Made by a program: the position numbers and the translations under genes. The notes under the pieces are model-generated. The model made no database searches. It was not told the DNA's origin and saw only the letters and a program-made list of their open reading frames with translations. Below are positions 56,921-64,000 of a DNA stretch of 64,000 bases, piece after piece. Each line of letters opens with the position of its first letter. Within the stretch, counting starts at the first letter, position 1. The DNA is from Elmis aenea (Eukaryota > Arthropoda > Insecta > Coleoptera > Elmidae), in contig OX393579.1 of NCBI GenBank assembly GCA_947652605.1, forward strand, positions 54,380,970 through 54,444,969. The letters run 5' to 3'.

Positions 56921-58023
56921 CAGGGACTAAAACCGAAAAAAAATTCGTTCGTTTCTGTTCGGAACGAAAACGAAATATATCGTTTTCGTTCTTTTCGTTC
57001 TAACCGAAAAAATTCTTTTTTCGTTTTCGTGAACCGAAATAATAACGATTAAAACCGGTTTTACAAAATTTTTTTGTCGTCAAAAAAACATTTTTTCTAT
57101 TCACCACAACCCTCTATAAATACGATAACAATATTTGCGTCTCAACTAAAATATAAACGATGACGATGGGGCTTGATGCTCACGGACAGCATATTTTATA
57201 ATGGCGAACCATCGCCATATTAAATTTACCAAATCGTTAAAAACATTAACATTTAACCATTTTATTAAGTTTAACAACCGTAAGGTGCAAAAACACAACG
57301 TGGTTAGGTTAAATTAGACACACGATCTTTATCTAAAAATATGAAAATATAGCAAGTGCTGTTTTAAATTTGTTTTAGTACTAAAAATCTATGCATTTGA
57401 ATTAAATAAGATCCTGCTGTAATTATTTAAAAAGACAAAAGAATGAATTCAAGTGGATAATTTACTAAATGTTATAAATAAAAAAGATATTAAAAAAAAC
57501 TTATATTAACTTGAAATATACTTTAACTTTATAGTTTGTACATACCATACAATATACATTTTCACATTCCGTTAAATCTCACTAGCAACACATCTTCCAA
57601 TAAATCTTCTTTTAAATTAGTCATTTTCGAAGTAAGAATAAATTTTACTATTATTATGTCTAAACGCAAATAAAACATACACATTGATAATATATATCCA
57701 ATCAAGTGTATATTCTATATTGATGATCTAAAAAACAAATTAGAAATAGAAAATATCTGTACCGTTAATTGTGTTACACGAAATTGCAAGTATAAACAAT
57801 AAAGTTGTTAATACATATTCACGTAAATATATGGAGAAAAGTGAAGCTCACTTATTTCAAGTGAGATTTTTTTACTGCCTCGTGGAGTCTCCACAACACA
57901 GAAGGTAAATTCGCGTTTCCAAAACCGGTTAAAACCGGTTTTGGAAAATATTTATTTCGTTTTCGTTCTTAAAAAAATTTCGGTTAATTTCGTTTAACGT
58001 TTTCGTTCCGTTCTCAGTCCCTC
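56921..58023. mobile_element. 1.1-kb non-autonomous hAT-type element
   Basis: Ends CAGGGACTAAAACCG and the complement of GAGGGACTGAGAACG, with a perfect 8-bp duplication TTTTTAAA outside. CAGGGACT ends plus an 8-bp duplication place it with hAT. Both termini carry reiterated GAACGAAAACGAAAT-type blocks and an AAAACCGGTTTT palindrome (left near 57054, right near 57933), so the outer 140 bases on each side are palindrome-rich. The middle (57070-57900) is AT-rich and has no transposase frame, so mobilisation would have been in trans. Confidence 0.88.
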
Positions 58024-58031
58024 TTTTTAAA
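58024..58031. repeat. 8-bp target duplication (right)
   Basis: TTTTTAAA, identical to 56913-56920. Confidence 0.85.
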
Positions 58032-58940
58032 TAATCTGTTTTGTAATTCCTCCTTTCTCTTTCCAAATAGTATCTGCATACATGGGTTCATGCATTCTAA
58101 TTGGCACAAATGTTCTAAAACGTTGTTTTTTTAACAATTGTTCAATAATAGTTCGACTCTATTATATTTTTTGATCATTTGAAAATTATTTTTGTACATA
58201 CCATTTTTGGGTGGCACTTTTCAGCTCATTCATTACAATGTAATTAAATTTGTCATGGACTTTTATTTAGTGTGTTCCAGGAGGACAATAGCGCAATATA
58301 TCGCGATTATGTGACACTAAAAATTACTATTGTGCGTGATACGGTAGCCCAACTTTTTCGAATAACGCTGCAAATCCATAAATAATTCCTGGAAAATACC
58401 AAACACAAATACAAAAATTTTACCCATACATTATCTCCTAGCGTTTACTTCGCGTGCTGTACGAGGTTTTCCAGTTGTAGCTTGGTATTTTAACAGGGCG
58501 GATAGTTTTTTATTATACTCCTAGTTTACATGTTCATTTATATCCGAGATAGGACGCATACCTTTACACCTGGGTTAGACCGAAATTTATGCGTTTATTT
58601 TTGAAATAAAATATGACATAGCATACAGTAGTATACCGTGTTATTTATTCGGCGAGTCGCTGTTGTGTTTTTTTCCATTAGCGCGGAACGAAATGAAAAA
58701 TTTGAATTTTATTCCGCTCTGTAGGCGTGCGGCCGGAGTTATGTTTCAAATTTTGTGATATAAGGGCTATTAGCGGAGATATGTTGCTAATATCTGGTCG
58801 TATAATCAGTGTGGTTAGGATATAAATGCCAAGCCCCAGCGCGCCCTTCTAATTAACGAATTCTGTTAACAACGGTAAGGACCTCTGAGACGGATTTAAA
58901 AAAGTATATTGAACTCAAAGTTCATTGAAATACGTATTCT
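58032..58940. other. Unassigned sequence
   Basis: No feature is supported. Confidence 0.3.
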
Positions 58941-58942
58941 GT

Positions 58943-59235
58943 TCTACAACCACTAATGTAAATGAATCTTACCGTACAGCCTGCATGCATAGTAAGTGGG
59001 TCCTTACGCACGGTAAGCAGAAAGCACACTTGTCTAGATATGTCAAAGTAGGCTTACGTCAAAATTGACAAGACAACGTAAATACATGTGTATATTAGCC
59101 AAAAAGCCGTTAAAATCGTAGGTATTATGTGATCGTAGAAAAAGTAAGCTACATAACACGAGCTGTAAAGCGACTTTTCCACTCGTGCGTAATATGCTTC
59201 TTATAACTCTTTTTTATGTAATATACTATTATCAG
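58943..59235 (+). repeat. Interspersed repeat B, copy 3
   Basis: Direct match to 825-1115, and inverted match to 13085-13265. It extends further left than copy 1 (AACCACTAATGTAAATGAAT), a part shared with the 13-kb copy, and so gives the better 5' boundary. It lacks the GC-rich ~35-base segment of copy 1. Confidence 0.65.
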
Positions 59236-59781
59236 ATACTAAATAATAATCTTATAAGACATAAAAACAATACAATTATTTATAAATCATCTCGATAATG
59301 ATATGGCCCATCCCACCCCGGGCGTGTTAGAAATATATTTGAAATTATTCGCGAAATCCCGCATCTACGATCTTGTCTTTGATCTCTGTACCGCCTAAAA
59401 TATCCATCGGATACCTTAATATATCTTGCCGGGATGAAAAATACGTGATTTATAGTTGCATGCTCTAATAATAATTATCTATTGAGGCGCGCGAATTCCA
59501 ACCACCACGAAATAAGTATATTTAAGCTGCAAGAAGCGGTGATTTATTCGTGAATGGGTCTCTTTTGATGTTCGTTTGGCATGATTAATGCTCAGATAGT
59601 ATCTACATTTAGGAAACAGCGGGTTAGACACGTTAATAGATAGAAAACAAAACGAGAAACAGAAAGAAATACTCTGTTTCGACTCGGCTGGAAGTCTGCA
59701 CCGACTATTGTCCGAAAATGTCGTTAATGGTTAGAAGTAGTAATGGCAAAAATGTAAGAACAAAGCAAATTAAAATTATAG
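59236..59781. other. Unassigned sequence
   Basis: No feature is supported. Confidence 0.3.
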
Positions 59782-59783
59782 TA

Positions 59784-60700
59784 GAGTAAAGTGCCCTAAT
59801 ATGGAATACTTTTTTGTATTCGGCAATAATATTCACATTTATTCAACAAAATTTTGTAAAACAAATTATAAGGAATTTGTAATGAATACGCAACACATAC
59901 TCAAATTCTGGTACGATATTTCTTACATAGCTATTTTTTTTAAATGTTACTACTATTCCATATTAAGCTCCCGGGGAACCTAATATGGAATACTAGGGGT
60001 TCTTAATATGGAATATAGAATTATATAGAAAATATACATTAAAATAAACAACTGCTCATAGATTAATCTTTTATTTCTTTCTGATTTGCATTATTACTTA
60101 AACCAAACCAAAACTCTGTTATTTATGTAAATTTAATTATAATTCCAGTGTCATTCGAACTAATGTTGATAATTTATTTATTTGTTAAAGGTAGGACAAT
60201 AGAATTGTTTTTTTTAGGTATTTTGCACATTTTTCGTGTGCCCATTTCTGACACTTTTGACACTGAACCCATATTCCTGTACTTAGTGACCATAATCATA
60301 TTCATTATAAGGCACCTCTATGTATTCCATATTAGGTATCAATGTGACACATCAAAAATCGGTATATGTAAAACATGAAATGGCCCCAATCAAAATTTTG
60401 GTCTATCTAATTGAAATGTAAAGGCTCATGCTAAATAAACATGCAATAAATTTACATCATTTACCCTAGCATGTAAAATTTTGCACTGAAAAATTTAGCC
60501 TAAAAACTCAGTAGCACGTCAAAAATATATTTGAAACTGTTATGTAATCTAGTGAATATTTTTTAACTATTTTACATTTGAGAATGTGTGATCAACGTAC
60601 AAATAGGTACATATACTTTTCAACAGATATCGCTTATTCATTGTCATAAAACTGATGTATTCCATAATAGGTAACTGTTCCATATTAGGGCACTTTACTC
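59784..60700 (-). mobile_element. 917-bp pogo-like deletion derivative
   Basis: Ends GAGTAAAGTGCCCTAATATG and the exact complement, about 23 bp of perfect terminal repeat, flanked by TA (59782-59783 and 60701-60702). The motif TAATATGGAATA recurs at least seven times: near 59796, 59980 and 60003 forward; near 59953, 60323, 60658 and 60678 reverse. On the minus strand near 60217-60270 the sequence reads WVQCQKCQKWAHEKCAKY, a C..C / W.H..C zinc-binding module like the PHD-type tail of some insect pogo-group transposases. No catalytic domain remains. The two plus-strand frames (59801, 60148) are not genes. The pogo assignment is inferred from the TA duplication and the zinc tail. Confidence 0.7.
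60217..60300 (-). pseudogene. PHD-like zinc-finger tail of a pogo-group transposase (remnant)
   Basis: Cysteine and histidine spacing C-x2-C then W-x-H-x2-C is intact in the phrase QCQKCQKWAHEKC. The flanks EYDYGH (with a stop) upstream and YLKKTILLSYL downstream are degenerate. It is the only coding trace inside the 917-bp element and gives its original strand. Confidence 0.5.
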
Positions 60701-60811
60701 TACATATGGATCCTTTCTTATGAAAATGGTGTTAGTCCATTGTTTCTTCAGTTCTCCAGTCAATTCAAAAATACTGGCCGATGTCCAATTTGTAGTGTTA
60801 GTTTCAGGGAT

Positions 60812-60948
60812 GGAACCGCGTTGAGGGTTTCTTCTTGATGACCAACGTATCGTCCATCTTCAGGGTTGTTCGCTTAATGGTTAACCGAAGTCCCCAATTA
60901 AGGAGGACGAAACGTCGGTCATCAAAAAGGTACCTTCAACGCGGTTCC
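60812..60948. repeat. Inverted pair of hammerhead-ribozyme-like segments
   Basis: GGAACCGCGTTGAGGGTTTC and TTCTTGATGACCAACGT (60812-60848) are complementary, with few mismatches, to 60912-60948. The right half contains GTCC, a loop, GGAC and then GAAAC (60890-60913), the stem II plus GAAA arrangement of a type I hammerhead. The CTGATGA box at its place is degenerate (TAACCGA). The minus strand of the left half reads CCTGAAGATGGACGATACG, a CTGAAGA box with a damaged second core. Similar CTGA(T/A)GA...CGAAACGTC modules are widespread in arthropod Penelope-like elements. It is probably a decayed remnant of one; cleavage is unlikely. Confidence 0.45.
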
Positions 60949-60949
60949 A

Positions 60950-61805
60950 ATACGAAAACCATAATTTATTTTTAATATAACGAATAAAAATTAAACTTTA
61001 AAACTACTTTCATGATTAGAGTCATTTGTAGAACTAACAAAAATATGATTATGTAATTTAGATGTTATTATTTATGCACTATTGTATTAATTTACCAAGT
61101 CGGATATTTTTAGCTTCTAGTACGGCAGAATTCATCGTTTTGGCTAGCGGTAGCAGTCGTTCTTAACACGGACGAGTGTCTATTATCTGTCGAAGCGGTA
61201 AAGATCGTTGTAAATTATGACTTAGGAGGCTGCGTACGTCAATTTCGTTCCTTCATTAGTCTCAATTAGTGAGCAGACTTTACAAAAGTATTCCAATCAG
61301 CATAACGCGCCCGTTTTCCGTCAAACTGCGACGACTTCAGGTCACGCCACCTCCGGATTCCTCCACACAGCACAGTTTAATTAATGTAATTTGTGTGCCG
61401 TAGTTAATTATTCTAATTTAAATTCATTTTTTTAACTACATACTTTGAGTGCCAATGTTACAAAGGCCTCGTTTTTTTAACGGTGTCGGCGAGCAGATTT
61501 TTTCGAGGAAATTTGCAAATTTATTAGCCCTGCTTTGGGACGAGAACTTTATTAAAAATTTACGAGGATGGAACAGTCGTAAGGCTAGCGTAATCTCGGA
61601 CAAATTTTGTAACGTAATTACTGAAATTTTCAATTAAGTTGTTTACAAGTTTCACTGTTTTCGTATCAGTCGATAATTTGAGTCTTAAAACATCTACACT
61701 AATCTTAAAAATTTCTGTTCGTTCATTAATGTTTTACGAAAAATTGCTTGGTGTACCGTTTTCTTGTCCATGCCTATTAGTTTACGGGGTTTTGGGAAAA
61801 ACTAG
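60950..61805. other. Unassigned sequence
   Basis: No gene is supported. Overlapping frames of 62-65 codons on both strands near 61436-61637 have no motif. Confidence 0.3.
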
Positions 61806-61809
61806 GGAT

Positions 61810-63110
61810 TAACACCTAGAATGATATGCATAAATACCAAGAGGGTCATACCCATCACAACTTACGCAAGTCTGATCTGATGGACTAAAACACAAATAAA
61901 ATACTGCAGAAATAGATAAACTAGACCAGTTACAGCGATTGGCTGGGGCGATGACAACAACGCCCACGGCGGCAATGGAAAAGTGTTGCTGAATTACCTT
62001 TCTCTTCACCTTGGGGTCAAATTACAAGCATTAAGATCGACAAACTCTCCTCCAAAGAGAGGAGACGTAGAGAAGGACACTTAGCTATTCTCAACCAGAT
62101 CGACACGCATCCGACACTAAGTATATGATCTCGGATAGAATAAACAGGACGCAAGAAATTGAGAAAACCTGTGGAATCATAATTCCAACACGGGCGTCAA
62201 GAAATAGAGCTAAATGGCTTGGTCTGGTATACGGACGCGTCAAAAACTCAAAATGGCCGAGGCGGCGGAATATGGGGAGCAGCTCAACTGAGACCAGGCA
62301 CATCTGAAAGCCTTGGACATTGTGCAACCATATTTCAAGCCGAGGTGTACGCTATGCACTCATGCGCAGAAACACTATTAGAAAGAGGTTTTAATAATAA
62401 AAGAATCTTCATAGTGTCCGACAGCCAAGCAGCGTTAAAAGCTCTTGGCTCGTCGGAAGTAAACTCAGGACTTCTGCATCCGGACACTTCACGTGCTAGG
62501 AATAATGTTAAACTGGTATGGTGCCCAGGGCACACCAATATACCAGAGAACGAGAAGGCAGATTGCCTAGCCAAAATTGGCAGCGAGACACCTTTCTTCG
62601 GACCAGAACCCGCACTTGGTACATCCTATGGAACAGCCAAGCGGTGTCTTAATGACATATTAATACAAGGGCATAATGCTTTATGGAAAAAAGTTGCAGG
62701 GCAAGCCCATCCTAAGGCTATCCTGTCCATGGTCTCCAAAGAAAAGACAGAAGAAATGCTCAAGATGAGCAGAGTAGACGTCAGAGCAGCCACAGGACTC
62801 GTCATTGGACACTGTGGGCTAAACAAACACTTCTACGTAATAGGGCTATCAGAGACCGACATATGCAGAGGACGTGGTAAAGAAGAAGAAACTCCTCTTC
62901 ACGTAACAGGCCAGTGTGAAGGATTCAAACACTATCGGCGTAGACTTCTGGGGATGGAAACAACCAACCAAGAAGAGTTAAGAAATACACCTTCAAAGAA
63001 AATCCTGGGGTTTTTCAAAAACATTGGACTTTTTTAAGGGACTACACCAGAGGGTACAACAGATCAATAGGTCGCAGTAGAGGACCACGAAACGGGACCA
63101 CCTCCGCGAA
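61810..63110 (+). mobile_element. 5'-truncated RNase H-bearing LINE (I/R1/LOA group)
   Basis: The copy begins downstream of the reverse transcriptase, in the linker: LQRLAGAMTTTPTAAME (from 61930) is the conserved block before RNase H. Linker frames are broken, but the ORF from about 62180 onward is open through RNase H to the stop at 63035. The 3' UTR is about 70 bases and ends with CCACCTCCGCG and an A-rich tail. A second copy of its 3' end lies at 3533-4003 on the minus strand. Confidence 0.85.
62219..63037 (+). CDS. LINE RNase H domain and zinc-finger C-terminus (ORF2 end)
   Basis: A 272-codon open frame, a fragment of ORF2 rather than a gene with its own start; the TTG at 62219 is only the first possible initiator. 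RNase H motifs are complete: VWYTDASKTQNGRGGGIWG (Asp6), FQAEVYAMHSC (Glu42), VSDSQAALKALGS (Asp68) and WCPGHTNIPENEKADCLAKI (His105, Asp115). This domain degrades the RNA strand of the RNA:DNA hybrid during element copying. The C-terminal part carries a CCHC-like region, IGLSETDICRGRG to HVTGQCEGF, in which the second cysteine of the usual pair is replaced by arginine. The frame ends with KKILGFFKNIGLF. Minus-strand frames over it are shadows. Intactness suggests a fairly young insertion despite the broken linker. Confidence 0.9.
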   Translation: MVWYTDASKTQNGRGGGIWGAAQLRPGTSESLGHCATIFQAEVYAMHSCAETLLERGFNNKRIFIVSDSQAALKALGSSEVNSGLLHPDTSRARNNVKLVWCPGHTNIPENEKADCLAKIGSETPFFGPEPALGTSYGTAKRCLNDILIQGHNALWKKVAGQAHPKAILSMVSKEKTEEMLKMSRVDVRAATGLVIGHCGLNKHFYVIGLSETDICRGRGKEEETPLHVTGQCEGFKHYRRRLLGMETTNQEELRNTPSKKILGFFKNIGLF

Positions 63111-64000
63111 AATTTAAAAAAAGGGTCAATTCATATGTCTCACACTTTAAAACTCATTATTTTGTTATTCTGCTACTTTCAACACACAATACACATTTTG
63201 CCTGTTAATATTTACAAACATATAATCGTAAAAAATATGTTTTCTGTTTCTGATCACGTTTCAAGTTTGGCTTACATTCAAATATTTGTTGGTGGATGAA
63301 TTATTGTTTTTATTTTATCTTTGTACTTGTATGAATTTAAAGGCAAAGTTATGCCAATGACGTGAAATATGGCTTTGTTGTTTTCATGACGTAAATAAAA
63401 TAACAAATCTGTTCATGTATAAACTGTATGAAAATGGTTTTTTTGAAAGTTTCGCGATATTTAACAATTGGATTTAAGAATTATCTACATTCGGGAAATA
63501 TTAGTTTATACTGTACTTCCGACAAACAACAAACATATAGGTTTAACTTTTCGTTCTCTTTTTAAAAAATCTTGAAGCTTTATTTAAGTGTCCCATGACG
63601 TTTTTAATTTATTCTCCAACTTGCATTGGATCATTGCTTGGTGAAAATTAATGGGAGTTTTGGTTCAATTGAAGCTTAAGTTAGCTTTTAATAACAAACT
63701 TTAATGCACAAATTTTTGTTTAGAAAAGCACCTATTCATTCTATATCAGTGGGAAATGTCTTCTATAGAAAATTTCGTCGGGTAATCTTTTTCGATTCAA
63801 GATAGAATAACTTCGTTCCAAGTATTTCGTAAATGAATATTGCTTTTTCCTTTTACTGGTTATTAAAGATTAATTCCTGGTATTGATGGTAGCCATAAAA
63901 TATAAAGTAGGTGTTGATAGTAAGGCACGTACAATAGTAAGATTCATTAACCGGAAAAATGATATATTAGTTCCATGTTTTAACGTCCGGGTGCAAAAAT
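63111..64000. other. Unassigned AT-rich sequence
   Basis: No feature is supported up to the window end. Confidence 0.3.

Noticed and set aside
1..64000. tRNA or rRNA genes
   Set aside because: No TTCGA-loop context with a pairable acceptor stem, and no rRNA core sequence, was recognised by eye.

Overview
The window is nuclear DNA from an animal, most probably an insect. It is AT-rich, has no operons or ribosome-binding sites, and contains almost no long open frames. What can be read is a dense layer of arthropod-type transposable elements: Jockey-clade, CR1-like, GVRQ-type (RTE-like) and RNase H-bearing LINEs, mariner, pogo, hAT and PIF/Harbinger-type DNA elements, and one probable solo LTR. 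A beetle or related insect fits, but the species cannot be fixed from sequence alone. I found no convincing host gene, tRNA, rRNA or CRISPR array. The window reads as intergenic or deep intronic DNA that has collected and decayed mobile elements.

Layout. 0-9 kb: one copy of an interspersed repeat (1-275) with an inverted copy at 7975-8190, a mariner scrap (2.36-2.72 kb), a LINE 3' end on the minus strand (3.5-4.0 kb) and a CR1-like reverse transcriptase scrap (6.57-7.33 kb). 9-16 kb: a mariner pseudogene whose centre has become a purine microsatellite (9.8-10.6 kb), a 22-bp tandem repeat, a LINE tail (13.3-14.1 kb) and a minus-strand Jockey piece. 17-24 kb is the most structured part. A Jockey copy (17.2-20.45 kb) is split by a 1.9-kb palindromic DNA element that itself carries a second palindromic element at its exact centre. 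It is followed by a small MITE and by the best preserved gene of the window, a 488-codon Jockey reverse transcriptase on the minus strand (21.77-23.49 kb) with a poly(A) tail and a perfect 13-bp target duplication. 24-34 kb: two further LINEs, a 316-bp MITE and a broken CR1-like LINE. 34-40 kb: a G/C-run hairpin, a Jockey copy flanked by unusually long (~90 bp) direct repeats and split by a 364-bp MITE with a TAA duplication, and a probable solo LTR. 41-53 kb: LINE tails, two long-TIR MITEs, a hAT MITE with a perfect 8-bp duplication, a 124-bp tandem duplication and a mariner scrap. 56-64 kb: a 1.1-kb hAT-type element with a perfect 8-bp duplication, a pogo-like deletion derivative, an inverted pair of hammerhead-ribozyme-like segments, and a LINE fragment with a complete RNase H domain.

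No gene set here works as a pathway. The relations are those of transposition: autonomous-type LINE proteins copying themselves, non-autonomous MITEs that need a transposase from elsewhere, and nested insertions that give a relative order of events. The two related Jockey copies at 17 kb and 35 kb serve as empty-site references for the elements inserted into them.
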